NCBI GenBank assembly: GCA_963848525.1
Contig: CAWKDZ010000005.1
Span: 310,001-374,000 of the forward strand
Direction of reading: 5' to 3'
Source of the DNA: JACCTU01 sp963848525
GTDB taxonomy: Bacteria > Actinomycetota > Thermoleophilia > Gaiellales > Gaiellaceae
Length of the DNA stretch: 64,000 nt
The notes under the pieces are model-generated. The model saw only the letters and a list, made by a program, of their open reading frames with translations. It did no database searches and had not been told where the DNA came from. The position numbers and the translations under genes are program-made. This document shows positions 32,961 through 42,639 of the stretch, in pieces. Each line of letters begins with the position of its first letter. Positions within the stretch are counted from its first letter, which is position 1.

Positions 32961-35222
32961 TTGAACAGGATTTGGTACGCGTTCGTCGTGCTGCTCGCGC
33001 TCGCCGTCGCGGCGCTTCCACCGCTGGCAGCAGGCGCGACGAGTGGTGACGACGGGCCTAGTCAGGGACGCGCAAAGGTCGACCCGACAACAGCGATCGT
33101 CCAGCTGAAGGGCGATCCGCTCGCGACGAGCGACAAGGCGCACCCGCAGAAGGGGAAGAAGCTCGACCTCCAGGCGGGAGCCGCGCGCTCCTACCGATCG
33201 CAGCTGTCGGCGCTTCGGAACGACTTCAAGCAGTGGCTCAGGCAGAACGCGCCGGATGCCAAGGTGACCGGTGAGTTCGACGTTGCGCTGAACGCCGTCA
33301 CGGTCGAGCTCAACGGCACGAGCCTCGACACGCTGCGTGCGGCGCCGCAGGTCGCGTCGGCGGAGCACCAGGGGCTGTACTACCCGCTGGGGCACGACGA
33401 TCCCGATCTCGGCCTGATCGACGCCATGGAGGCGTGGCAGGCCGGCGGCGGCGTCCTCAGCGACGCGGGCACGGGAATCAAGATCGCGATCATCGACACG
33501 GGCATCGACGTGTCGCATCCGTGCTTCGCCGACGAAGGCGACGCCGAGGAGACGTATCCCGAGTCGAACAATCCGCGGCCCGACAACGAGGTGAACGGCG
33601 GGACGAACGACAAGGTTCTCCACGCCGAGGTCTTCAACAACAAGGCCGCCAACCGCGGGTACGGCACGGCTGACCTGAACGGTCACGGAACGCACGTCGC
33701 CGGCACGGCGGCCTGCAACCACCACACGCCGGCGTGGTACGAGTCGGGCACTCAGGTCGTCGACATCCCGTACGACCCGTCGGGCGTCGCGCCGCGCGCG
33801 CTGCTCGGCAACTTCAACGTCTTCCCGGGCCCCGTCGTGGACGCGCGCTCGGAAGACATTCTCAATGCGCTCCAACGCGCGTTCGAGCTCGGCTACGACG
33901 TCGCGAACATGAGCCTGGGCGGCAACTCGAACGGCCGCCAGGACCTGCTCACCCACGCGGTCGACAACCTCGACCGCGCCGGGATGGTCGTCGCGGTCGC
34001 TGCCGGGAACGAGGGACCGGGCGACGAGACCGTGAGCTCGCCGGGCTCGGCGAGCCGCGCGATCGCGGCCGGCGCAAGCACGGTCGGCCACTTCGTCGGC
34101 GCGCCGGTGACCGTCGACGGCGTCTCGTACGGCGCCGCGGCCGGTGACTTCCGGACGGTGACGAGCCCGCTCACGGGCACGCTCGTCGTCGCGGCCGGGC
34201 CGGTCAACGGGCTCGACACGCTCTGCACGTCAGCCTCGCCGGCGCTGCGGGCGGAGCTCGCCGCCCCCGGCACGCAGATCCTGCTGATCACGCGAGGCGT
34301 GTGCACGTTCTCGACGAAGATCCGTAACGCGCAGGAGGCTGGCGCCGAGGCCGTGCTTGTCGTCAACAACGTCGCGGGTGATCCCACGGCGATGGCCTCG
34401 GACGGCACGCCGAATCAGCCGACGATCCCGGCGTACATGCTCGGGAAGACCGACGGCCTGTCGCTGATCGACGACGACGGCGACACGATCACGATCGGCG
34501 CGACGCTCGCGTACTTCCGGACCGCGAACGACAACATCATGGCCGGGTTCTCGAGCGAGGGCCCGACCGACGTCGACTTCCGGATCAAGCCGGATGTCGT
34601 GGCACCGGGGGTGAACGTGCTCAGCGCGCAGCCGGCGCTGAATTGCGCCGACACGGACACGACGGACGCGCCGTCGTGCTGGGCGTTCTTCTCCGGCACG
34701 TCGATGGCGACGCCGCACGTCGCCGGCGCTGCCGCCGTGGTGATGCAGCAGCATCCAACGTGGACGGCGGGGGACGTGAGGTCGGCGCTCGTGAACACGG
34801 CCGTGCGCGGCGTTCTCAAGGACGCGACCACGGGCCTGACGGTGGTCGACAATCCGAACGACGTCGGCTCGGGCCTCCTGAACCTGCTGAATGCGGTGAG
34901 GGCGAGCGTCTCGCTCGACCCCGTCAGCATCTCATTCGGGGGCGTGCCCTCGGGCTCCGGCCAGACGAGGCGAGGCGAGATCGTCGTGAAGAACCTGACC
35001 GCGACGACGCAGACGTTCTCGTTCTCGATCCAGAGCACGGCTGGCGTCACGTACAGCGTCAGCCCCTCGAGCGTCACGCTCGCTCCGGGCGCGACCGCGA
35101 CGGTCAGGGTGCAGGTGGAGTCGCCGCGCGGCGCCTCCGGCCCAGACCAGTGGGCGTGGCTGATCGTGAGGACGGGTACGACCGAGGTGGCGCACGCCGC
35201 GATCTACACGCGGATCAAGTAG
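32961..35222 (+). CDS. secreted subtilisin-like serine protease with PA domain
   Basis: An exported S8 peptidase of 753 residues. Signal peptide (NRIWYAFVVLLALAVAALPP), an inhibitor-like propeptide (about 45-135), then the catalytic domain with Asp in IAIIDTGIDVSHP, His in NGHGTHVAGTAA and Ser in FFSGTSMATPHVAGAAA. A protease-associated domain is inserted between His and Ser (VCTFSTKIRNAQEAGAEAV). A C-terminal beta domain (about 650-753) follows, as in large actinobacterial and fungal subtilases. The TTG at 32961 is preferred for its ribosome binding site and promoter position. Confidence 0.93.
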   Translation: MNRIWYAFVVLLALAVAALPPLAAGATSGDDGPSQGRAKVDPTTAIVQLKGDPLATSDKAHPQKGKKLDLQAGAARSYRSQLSALRNDFKQWLRQNAPDAKVTGEFDVALNAVTVELNGTSLDTLRAAPQVASAEHQGLYYPLGHDDPDLGLIDAMEAWQAGGGVLSDAGTGIKIAIIDTGIDVSHPCFADEGDAEETYPESNNPRPDNEVNGGTNDKVLHAEVFNNKAANRGYGTADLNGHGTHVAGTAACNHHTPAWYESGTQVVDIPYDPSGVAPRALLGNFNVFPGPVVDARSEDILNALQRAFELGYDVANMSLGGNSNGRQDLLTHAVDNLDRAGMVVAVAAGNEGPGDETVSSPGSASRAIAAGASTVGHFVGAPVTVDGVSYGAAAGDFRTVTSPLTGTLVVAAGPVNGLDTLCTSASPALRAELAAPGTQILLITRGVCTFSTKIRNAQEAGAEAVLVVNNVAGDPTAMASDGTPNQPTIPAYMLGKTDGLSLIDDDGDTITIGATLAYFRTANDNIMAGFSSEGPTDVDFRIKPDVVAPGVNVLSAQPALNCADTDTTDAPSCWAFFSGTSMATPHVAGAAAVVMQQHPTWTAGDVRSALVNTAVRGVLKDATTGLTVVDNPNDVGSGLLNLLNAVRASVSLDPVSISFGGVPSGSGQTRRGEIVVKNLTATTQTFSFSIQSTAGVTYSVSPSSVTLAPGATATVRVQVESPRGASGPDQWAWLIVRTGTTEVAHAAIYTRIK

Positions 35223-35235
35223 AGCACGACGCATC

Positions 35236-35269
35236 GACTAGGAGGGCCGCGGACGCGGCCCTCCTAGTC
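35236..35269. terminator. strong terminator after the subtilase gene
   Basis: A perfect 15-bp stem (arms 35236-35250 and 35255-35269, each containing GGAGGGCCGC or its complement) with a 4-base loop lies 13 bases after the stop and is followed by CTTGTG. It separates the subtilase from the kinase gene. Confidence 0.85.
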
Positions 35270-35291
35270 CTTGTGCCCCACCGGCACGGGC

Positions 35292-35297
35292 TACCGT
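35292..35297 (+). promoter_or_regulatory. -10 element of the Ser/Thr kinase gene, leaderless type
   Basis: TACCGT, exactly six bases before the GTG at 35304 and 22 bases after the terminator stem. Confidence 0.55.
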
Positions 35298-35303
35298 TCC
35301 GAC

Positions 35304-36689
35304 GTGACGGGCGAGGTGGTCGACGGGCGCTACGAGTTGGAGGAGCTGGTCGGCACCGGCGGGATGTCCTCCGTCTACCGGGCGCACGACCGGATGCTCG
35401 AGCGCAAGGTCGCGCTGAAGATCCTCCACGAGCGCTACGGGGAGGACGCCGAGTACCTCGAGCGCTTCCGGAGCGAGGCGAGGGCGGTCGCTCAGCTCGC
35501 GCACCCGAACATCGTCACCGTGATCGACCGCGGCGACGAGGACGGGCGCCAGTTCATCGTCTTCGAGTACGTCGACGGCGAGAACCTCAAGCAGGTCGTC
35601 GACCGCGTCGGTCGCCTCCCGGTCGACGAGTCGATCGAGTACGGGATCGCGATCGCGCGTGCCCTGGCCTTCGCCCACGAGCACGGAATCGTCCACCGCG
35701 ACGTCAAGCCGCAGAACGTCCTCCTCGACGGCGACGGGCGCGCGCGAGTGACCGACTTCGGGATCGCACGCTCGCTCGACGTCGAACGCGGCGTCACGCA
35801 GACCGGCACCGTGCTCGGGACGTCGAACTACATCGCGCCGGAGCAGGCGAGCGGGCAGCAGGTCGACGAGCGGTCGGACGTCTACTCGCTCGGGGTCGTC
35901 CTCTTCGAGCTCGTCACCGGCGAGCTGCCCTTCGCCGGCGAGAGCTTCGTCGCGGTTGCGCTGCGCCACGTCAACGAGCCGCCGCCGCCGCTGCTCGAGC
36001 GCCGACCCGACGCACCTCCCGCGCTCGCGGCGCTCGTCGACCGGATGCTCGCGAAGGACCACCGCGACCGGCCGTCGATGGACGAGGTCGTTGCGACCCT
36101 CGAGGCGCTGCGCGGGTCGACATCGACCAGCGAGACGGTCGTGCTGCCGCAGGCCCGCACCGTTCGACGACGGCGCGGTGCGCTGTGGCCGCTCGTCGCG
36201 GCCTTGCTCGGTCTGACGCTGCTCGGCGCGGCGTTCGGCGTGCTGCTCTGGCGCGAGGGCGACGGGGAAGGCGGTCGTGCAGAGCCGGGCCCGCCGACGA
36301 CGGAGACTGTCCGGCTGACGGCCGTTCGCGCCGTCGACCCGTCCGGGGACGGCGAGCACGACTCCGAGGTGCCGAACGCGACCGACGACGACCCGGGAAC
36401 CTCCTGGCGGACGGAGAGCTACCGCCACCCGAACGGCGGCCTCGGCAAGCCCGGCGTCGGCCTCGAGCTCGAGGCGAGCAGTGAGACCGCCCGGCTCGTC
36501 GTCGCGACCGAGACGCCCGGGTTCACGGCGTCGATTCGCGCCGGCGGCCGCGTCGTGGCTCCGCCGCGGGTGGTGGGCGACGGCGCGGTCTTTCGTCTCC
36601 CGCGCGGCTCGTCAGGCCCCTTCACGCTCTGGATCACGAACCGAGGGCCGCACGCGGCCGTGCGCGTGAACGAGGTGACGGCCCGCTAG
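35304..36689 (+). CDS. membrane Ser/Thr protein kinase
   Basis: A 461-residue Hanks-type kinase. The kinase domain (about 8-265) is complete: VGTGGMSSVYRAHD (Gly loop), VALKIL (Lys), VHRDVKPQNVLLD (catalytic loop), VTDFGIARS (DFG) and YIAPEQ. A single membrane helix follows at about 290-315, then an extracellular region (about 325-461) that begins RLTAVRAVDPSGDGEH and looks like a discoidin/F5_8-type beta domain, seen in some actinobacterial kinases as a sensor. GTG start, leaderless promoter. The cyclase-ATPase gene follows after 21 bases. Confidence 0.93.
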   Translation: MTGEVVDGRYELEELVGTGGMSSVYRAHDRMLERKVALKILHERYGEDAEYLERFRSEARAVAQLAHPNIVTVIDRGDEDGRQFIVFEYVDGENLKQVVDRVGRLPVDESIEYGIAIARALAFAHEHGIVHRDVKPQNVLLDGDGRARVTDFGIARSLDVERGVTQTGTVLGTSNYIAPEQASGQQVDERSDVYSLGVVLFELVTGELPFAGESFVAVALRHVNEPPPPLLERRPDAPPALAALVDRMLAKDHRDRPSMDEVVATLEALRGSTSTSETVVLPQARTVRRRRGALWPLVAALLGLTLLGAAFGVLLWREGDGEGGRAEPGPPTTETVRLTAVRAVDPSGDGEHDSEVPNATDDDPGTSWRTESYRHPNGGLGKPGVGLELEASSETARLVVATETPGFTASIRAGGRVVAPPRVVGDGAVFRLPRGSSGPFTLWITNRGPHAAVRVNEVTAR

Positions 36690-36710
36690 GGACTAGGCGA
36701 GAATCGCTGG

Positions 36711-39700
36711 ATGGAGCGCAAGGTGGCGACCGTCCTGTTCGCCGACCTGGTCGGCTCGACCGGGCTCGGCGAGGACGACCCCGAACGGACGCGCGCCCTG
36801 CTCGACCGCTTCTTCGCGGCGATGGCGGAGGAGGTCGAGCGCGTCGGTGGCACGGTCGAGAAGTTCGCCGGCGACGCGGTGATGGCCGCGTTCGGTGCGC
36901 CCGCGGCACAGGAGGACCACGCCGAGCGTGCGCTCCACGCGGCGCTGGCGATGCGGGAACGCCTGCCGCAGCTCTCCGAGCGGCTGGAGCTCCGGATCGG
37001 CGTCAACACCGGCGAGGTCGTAGTCGACACCGACGCGCACAGCTCGTTCGTGACCGGCGACGCCGTCAACGTCTGCGCCCGGCTCGAGCAGAACGCTGAG
37101 CCCGGCCAGATCCTGGTCGGGGAGCGGACGGCGCAGGCAGCCCGCGGCGCGTTCGAGTTCGGCGACGCGCGCGCTCTCGAGGCGAAGGGGAAGAGCGCGC
37201 CGATCGCGTGCCGCCCACTCCTGCGTGCGCTCGCGACGACTCGCTCCCGAGGCCGGTTCGAGCGCCAGTTCGTCGGCCGTGCGCGCGAGCTCGACGCGCT
37301 GCAGGGTGTGTTCGAGCGCGCGGTCGAGGAGCGCGAGCCGCAGCTCGCGCTCGTGATCGGCGAGGCCGGGGTCGGCAAGAGTCGGCTCGTCCGCGAGCTC
37401 TGGTCCCGGCTCGGGGAGCGGCCGGACGACGTGGCCCGGTGGCTCGGGCGCTGTCTTTCCTACGGCTCTGCGATCACCTACTGGCCGATCCGGGAGATCC
37501 TCGAAGAGCAGCCCGAGGCGGTCGCGCGCGCGCCCATCCTCGGCCTCGCGCTCGGTTCCGACGTGGCGGGGGACCTCCACCCGCTCGCCGCCCGCGATCG
37601 CTTTCGCGACGCCTGGGTCGAGCTGCTCTCCGACGCCTGCGCGGAGCGGCCGCTCGCGCTGCTGGTCGAGGACGTCCACTGGGCGGAGGAGCCGCTGCTC
37701 GAGCTGCTCGAGCGCACGATCCGCGGCGTCCGCGGCCCGCTCCTCGTCATCGCGACTGCCAGGCCCGACCTCGAGTGGAGCGGCGGCCGGCGCAACGTGA
37801 CCGCGGTCGAGCTCGAGCCGCTCTCGCCCGACGCGACGGCGGCACTCGTCGCGGACTTCCCCCACCCGGTGCAGGAGCTGCTCGGGCGCGCCGAGGGAAA
37901 CCCGTTCTTCATCGAGGAGCTGAGCGAGTCGCTCGTCGACCGCGGCCTGCTCGAGTACCGCGACGGGCGCTGGGAGTCCGCCGAGCTGCCGACCGAGCTC
38001 GTGACGCCGGACGCGGTTCGCGGCGTCCTCGCCGCACGGATCGACCTGCTTCCCGCGCGGGAGAAGGCTGCGCTCCAGGCCGCGTCGGTGATCGGGCGGG
38101 CGTTCTGGGAGGGCCCGGTGCGCGAGCTCACCGGCGGCGACGCCGACTTCGCGCTCCTCGAGGAGCGCGACTTCATCCGCCGCACGGCCGAGTCGCGGTT
38201 GCCGGGCGAGCGTGAGCACACGATCAAGCACGCGCTCACGCGCGAAGCCGCGTACGCCGGGATCCCGAAGGCCGAGCGGGCTCGGCTGCATGCCGCCTTC
38301 GCGGAGTGGATCGAGCGGCGCGCCGACGGCCGGGAGGAGCTGGCGTCGCTACTCGCGCACCACTACGCCGAGGCGGTGCGGCCGGAGGACGCCGACCTCG
38401 CGTGGTCGAACGACGCCGAACGGCTCGAGCTTCTGCGCCAGAGGGCGCTCGCGTGGCTGCAGCGCGCGGCGCGGCGTGCGATGGAGCGCTACGAGCTCGC
38501 CGACGCGCTCGAGCTGCTCGAGCGCGCGCTGCCGCTCGCCGAGACACCGGCGGACCGCGTCGCGGTCTTTCGCGCACAAGGTCGCGCGTACGCCCTCAAC
38601 TTCGCCGGCGAGCCCTTCTGGCGCGCGATGCAGTCGGCGATCGCAGAGGTCGACGACGAGCGCGTTCGCAGCGAGCTGTACGCGGAGCTCGCGTTCGAGT
38701 CGGCGATTCGCTCCGGCATCTGGCTGAAGATGCCGGAGCGCACGACCATCGACGACTGGGTCGAGCGCGCGCTGTCCGGCTCACCCGACGACAGCCGAGC
38801 TCGCGCGATGGCCCTGATCGCACAGGCTCGCTGGCGCCCGGCCGAGGGCGCACGGTCCGCGATCGAGGCGTCGGAGATTGCCGAGCGGCTCGACGACGCC
38901 GAGCTTCGCTCAGCCGCGTGGGACTCTCGTGGGATCGTCGCGTTCGTCGCGGGGGAGTACGACCACGGCCGCGCCTGGGCCGAGCGGCGATTCGAGCTGC
39001 TCGACCGGATCTCCGACCCCGACGTTCGCGCCGACATCCACGCCGCACCGATCACGGGCTGCATCTGGAGCGGCCGGTTTCGCGAGGCACGCCGGCTCGC
39101 GGTCGCGCACGACGAGATCGTCGCGTCGCTCACCCCGCATCATCGTCTCCACGGCGTCGCGATCACGATCGAGGTCGAGGAGCTCCTCGGTCGCTGGGAC
39201 GTCGTGCGCGACTTGCGCGAGCGAACGGAGTCGGCCGTGGCCGAGAACCTCGAGACGCCGTGCGTTCGCAACCCGCGTGTCCTCCTCGTCTCCGCGGTCG
39301 CGAGCGAGCTCGACGGTGACTCGACCGCGGCACGGGCGCTCGAAGATCGCGCCCTGGAGACGTGGATGGAGGGATACGGCATGACGCTCGACACCCCCCG
39401 CCTTCGCCTTGCCCTGGCCCGGAACGATCTCGACGAGTCGGAGCGGCTCCTCGGGTTGCAGGACACGTCGCACGGTTGGCACCGCGGGTGGTTCGTGTTC
39501 GGAAACGTGGCCGCGCGCCTCGATGCGCTTGCAGCTCTCGGGCGGCGAGAAGACGTCGAGGAGGAAGCGCCCGGCCACGCGCGTCGGCCGAGCTACCTCC
39601 GGCCGTTCGCGCTGCGGGCACTCGGCCGCGTGCGCGGCGACTCGGACCTCGTCCGCGACGCGCTCGCCGACTTCCAGTCCCTCGGCCTCGACTGGCACGC

Positions 39701-39725
39701 GGCCGAGACGAAGACCTATCTCTAG
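36711..39725 (+). CDS. class III adenylate/guanylate cyclase fused to an AAA/STAND ATPase
   Basis: A 1004-residue signalling protein. Residues 1-170 are a class III cyclase domain with both metal aspartates (LFADLVGSTGLGED, VEKFAGDAVMAAFG) and RIGVNTGEVV. Residues 185-480 are a STAND-type ATPase with Walker A VIGEAGVGKSRLVREL near 217 and a Walker B-like ALLVEDVHWAEEPLLELLE near 317. The remaining 500 residues are helical, TPR-like. Such fusions are numerous in actinobacteria; the stimulus is unknown. A stand-alone cyclic-nucleotide-binding protein is encoded at 15.2 kb. GAGAAT lies six bases before the ATG. Last codons overlap the convergent ddl end. Confidence 0.92.
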   Translation: MERKVATVLFADLVGSTGLGEDDPERTRALLDRFFAAMAEEVERVGGTVEKFAGDAVMAAFGAPAAQEDHAERALHAALAMRERLPQLSERLELRIGVNTGEVVVDTDAHSSFVTGDAVNVCARLEQNAEPGQILVGERTAQAARGAFEFGDARALEAKGKSAPIACRPLLRALATTRSRGRFERQFVGRARELDALQGVFERAVEEREPQLALVIGEAGVGKSRLVRELWSRLGERPDDVARWLGRCLSYGSAITYWPIREILEEQPEAVARAPILGLALGSDVAGDLHPLAARDRFRDAWVELLSDACAERPLALLVEDVHWAEEPLLELLERTIRGVRGPLLVIATARPDLEWSGGRRNVTAVELEPLSPDATAALVADFPHPVQELLGRAEGNPFFIEELSESLVDRGLLEYRDGRWESAELPTELVTPDAVRGVLAARIDLLPAREKAALQAASVIGRAFWEGPVRELTGGDADFALLEERDFIRRTAESRLPGEREHTIKHALTREAAYAGIPKAERARLHAAFAEWIERRADGREELASLLAHHYAEAVRPEDADLAWSNDAERLELLRQRALAWLQRAARRAMERYELADALELLERALPLAETPADRVAVFRAQGRAYALNFAGEPFWRAMQSAIAEVDDERVRSELYAELAFESAIRSGIWLKMPERTTIDDWVERALSGSPDDSRARAMALIAQARWRPAEGARSAIEASEIAERLDDAELRSAAWDSRGIVAFVAGEYDHGRAWAERRFELLDRISDPDVRADIHAAPITGCIWSGRFREARRLAVAHDEIVASLTPHHRLHGVAITIEVEELLGRWDVVRDLRERTESAVAENLETPCVRNPRVLLVSAVASELDGDSTAARALEDRALETWMEGYGMTLDTPRLRLALARNDLDESERLLGLQDTSHGWHRGWFVFGNVAARLDALAALGRREDVEEEAPGHARRPSYLRPFALRALGRVRGDSDLVRDALADFQSLGLDWHAAETKTYL

Positions 39726-40747
39726 TACTCGAGCTTGGAGCGCCGCTCGTGCCGCTCGAGGGCGAGCTCGATCAGGCGGTCGAGGAGCTCGCCGTAGGGG
39801 ATCCCCGACTCCTCGAACAGCTTCGCGTACACCGACGTCGGGGTGAAGCCGGGGATCGTGTTCAGCTCGTTGATCAGCACCTCGCCGTCGCCGGTGACGA
39901 AGCAGTCGACCCGCGCCATCCCCTCGCACTCGGTGGCGATGAACGCGTCGACACAGATTTCCTGCACGCGCCCGACGACGTCGCCGGGGATGCGCGGCGG
40001 CACGATCAGGTCCATCCCGCCCTCGTCGTACTTGGACGAGTAGTCGTACCAGTCCTCGCCCGAGAACCCGTGCGCGACGATCTCGCCGGGGAGCGACGCG
40101 ATCGGGTTGCGGTTCCCGAGCACGCCGCACTCGACCTCGACTCCGTCGACGAACTCCTCCACGAGCACCTTGTCGTCGTGCCTGCGGGCGAGCGCGACGG
40201 CCGGCTCGAGCGCCTCCGGCTCGCGCACCTTCGAGATCCCCACGGACGAGCCCAGCCGCGCCGGCTTCACGAACACCGGGTAGGCGAACGGGTGGTCGAT
40301 CGGGTCGCCTTCGCGGATCGTGACGCTGCGGGTGACCGGGACGCCGCGCGCCCTCAGCACCGCCTTCATCAGGTCCTTGTCCATGCAGACCGCGCTCGCC
40401 GCGACGCCCGCGCCGACGTACGGGACGTCCGCGAGCTCGAGCAGCCCCTGCACGGTCCCGTCCTCGCCGAACGGCCCGTGCAGGATCGGGAGCACGACGT
40501 CGACGTCTGCGAGAGGCGAGCGCTCGTCAGCGATCGGGATCGGCAGTTGCCTGTCTGTCTTCTCCGGAAGCGCAGCTTGCTGCGCTCCCGGTAACTCCCA
40601 GCGGCCGTCGCGGCCGATCTCGACCGTCCGCGCCTCGTAGCGCTCGGGGTCGAGCGCGGCGAGCACGGAGCGGCCCGATGTGACCGAGATCTCGTGCTCG
40701 CTCGAGCGTCCCCCGAGGAGCACCGCCACACGGAGTCGTGGGCTCAC
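39722..40747 (-). CDS. ddl: D-alanine-D-alanine ligase
   Basis: ATP-grasp ligase that makes the D-Ala-D-Ala dipeptide for peptidoglycan. The 341 residues show VAVLLGGRSSEHEISVTSG at the start, the ATP-grasp VFVKPARLGSSVGISKV near 170, ECGVLGNR near 210 and RVDCFVTGDGEVLINELNTIPGF near 275 (split here only for reading) with the metal-binding Glu and Asn. The long form with a Tyr-containing omega loop (EDWYDYSSKYDEGG) indicates the D-Ala rather than D-Lac type. Its start overlaps the pknB stop, so it ends the eight-gene operon. Confidence 0.96.
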   Translation of the reverse strand: MSPRLRVAVLLGGRSSEHEISVTSGRSVLAALDPERYEARTVEIGRDGRWELPGAQQAALPEKTDRQLPIPIADERSPLADVDVVLPILHGPFGEDGTVQGLLELADVPYVGAGVAASAVCMDKDLMKAVLRARGVPVTRSVTIREGDPIDHPFAYPVFVKPARLGSSVGISKVREPEALEPAVALARRHDDKVLVEEFVDGVEVECGVLGNRNPIASLPGEIVAHGFSGEDWYDYSSKYDEGGMDLIVPPRIPGDVVGRVQEICVDAFIATECEGMARVDCFVTGDGEVLINELNTIPGFTPTSVYAKLFEESGIPYGELLDRLIELALERHERRSKLEY

Positions 40748-42609
40748 CCTTCGAATTCGCCGACGAAGATCGTGACCGTCGAGCCCTCAGGTGCGCGGCT
40801 CTCGCCCGCCGGCTCCTGTCGGAGCACGAACCCGTGCAGCCCCGGGTCGTCGGTTGCCTCGGTCTGGACGTCGACCGTGAAGCCGGCGGCCTCGAGGGCG
40901 TCCACGGCGTCGGACTCGGCGGCGCCTTCGACGCTCGGGACCACCGACTCGGTCGGTCCGCGCGAGACGCTGAGTGTGATCGTCGTCCCGGCCGGCGCGG
41001 TTCCGCCGGGTGGCGGCTGCTGGTCGACGACCGTCCCCGCGGGCGCGTCCGAGTCGACGTTCTGGCGCGCGACCCGGAAGCCCGCTCCCTGGAGCACCGA
41101 GGCTGCACTCTCATAGGGCTCGTTGATCACCGACGGGATCGTCAGCGGCCTCGCACCCTGCGACACGTTGATCGTCACGCGCGTCCCGACCTCGTGCTCC
41201 TGGCCTCCGGCAGGCGCCTGCGCCGTGACCGTGCCCACCGGCTCGCGCGAGAACACCTGTCGCACCTTCGTCTCGAACCCGGCCCGCGCGAGCGCCGCAA
41301 CCGCATCGTCTCGCGACTCGCCGACGACGTCGGGCACCTCGGCGGTCGGCGGGCCCGTCGAGACGTAGAGGTCGACCGTGGTGCCCGGGTCGACCCTCTC
41401 GCCGGACTGCGGCTCCTGCCGGAAGACGAAGCCTTCCTCGACGTCCTCGTTCGGCTCGCGGATCACGTTCGGCGAGAGGTCCTCCGCGACTACCTGCCCC
41501 ACCGCCTCCGTCTCGCGCAGGTCGATCACGTACGGGACGCCGACGGTGCCCGCTTCGCCGAGCTCGTCGCGGACCTGCTGGAAGACGAACCAGCCGGTCA
41601 GGCCGGCCGTGAGCAGCAGCAGCAGCACGAGCAACCAGGGCCAGAACGGACGCCCGCGACGCGGCTCGTCGTACTCGTAGAGCACCTCCGCCGGCGGGCG
41701 CGGCGGCGTGGCCACGGCGGTCGCGAGCGCGGCCCGCGAGAGGATCTGCGTCGCCGCCTCCTCGGTCTCGCGGCTGACCGCGACACCCTGCGCGACCCGC
41801 GCGAGGTCCTTGTCCATCTCCTCCGCGCTCGGGTAGCGCTCCTCGGGCGTCTTCCCGAGCGCGCGCAGGACGACGAGGTCGAGGTCCTCCGGGATGTCGG
41901 CCCGCAACGTCGAGGGAGGCTCCGGAACAGCGGAGATGTGCTTCATCGCGATCTCGACGGGCATGTCGCCGGTGAACGGCACCTTCCCGGTCAGGAGCTC
42001 GTAGAGCACGATCCCGACCGAGTAGAGGTCCGACGTCTGGTCGACCGGCGCGCCCTTCGCTTGCTCGGGGGAGAGGTACTGCGCCGTGCCGATGATCGAG
42101 CCGACCTCCGTCATCTGCGACGCGCCCGCCCGCGCGATCCCGAAGTCGGTCACCTTGATGCGGCCTTCTGCGTCGACGATCACGTTGTGCGGCTTGATGT
42201 CCCGGTGGACGATCCCGTTCCGGTGCGCGAAGCGCAGCGCATCGAGGATCTTGCGCGCATAGTCGATCGCGACGGGCACCGGCGCCGGCCCGCGCGAGAC
42301 GATCAGCTCCTTGAGCGAGCGACCGTCGAGGAACTCCATCGCGATGTAGTAGGTGCCCTCGGCCTCGCCGCGGTCGTAGATCGAGACGATGTTCGGGTGC
42401 GAGAGCCCGGCGGCGTTCTTGGCCTCGCGGCGAAAGCGCTCGACGAACTGGTCGTCGTTCGCGTGCCGGTCGTTGAGGATCTTGATCGCGACGCTGCGGC
42501 CGAGCTCCTGGTCCTCCGCGAGGTAGACGTTCGCCATCCCGCCCGAGCCCAGCTTCCGGATGATCCGGTAACGCCCGTCGAAGAGCGTGTTGATCAGAGT
42601 GTCCGAGAC
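40744..42609 (-). CDS. pknB: PASTA-domain Ser/Thr kinase PknB
   Basis: Membrane kinase that senses peptidoglycan fragments and controls cell-wall synthesis and division. The kinase domain needs the Gly loop KLGSGGMANVYLAED, which lies partly upstream of the first ATG (42537); the family start SDTLINTLFDGRYRI begins at 42609, where the codon is GTC. CTG codons at 42597 and 42615 are alternatives; an in-frame TAA is at 42630. VHRDIKPHNVIVD and DFGIARAG are intact. After a membrane helix (WPWLLVLLLLLTAGLTGWFV) come four extracellular PASTA repeats. Stop overlaps ddl. Confidence 0.9.
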   Translation of the reverse strand, partial: VSDTLINTLFDGRYRIIRKLGSGGMANVYLAEDQELGRSVAIKILNDRHANDDQFVERFRREAKNAAGLSHPNIVSIYDRGEAEGTYYIAMEFLDGRSLKELIVSRGPAPVPVAIDYARKILDALRFAHRNGIVHRDIKPHNVIVDAEGRIKVTDFGIARAGASQMTEVGSIIGTAQYLSPEQAKGAPVDQTSDLYSVGIVLYELLTGKVPFTGDMPVEIAMKHISAVPEPPSTLRADIPEDLDLVVLRALGKTPEERYPSAEEMDKDLARVAQGVAVSRETEEAATQILSRAALATAVATPPRPPAEVLYEYDEPRRGRPFWPWLLVLLLLLTAGLTGWFVFQQVRDELGEAGTVGVPYVIDLRETEAVGQVVAEDLSPNVIREPNEDVEEGFVFRQEPQSGERVDPGTTVDLYVSTGPPTAEVPDVVGESRDDAVAALARAGFETKVRQVFSREPVGTVTAQAPAGGQEHEVGTRVTINVSQGARPLTIPSVINEPYESAASVLQGAGFRVARQNVDSDAPAGTVVDQQPPPGGTAPAGTTITLSVSRGPTESVVPSVEGAAESDAVDALEAAGFTVDVQTEATDDPGLHGFVLRQEPAGESRAPEGSTVTIFVGEFEG

Positions 42610-42639
42610 CGCCAGCGGCGGCCGGTCTTACGACCAAGG

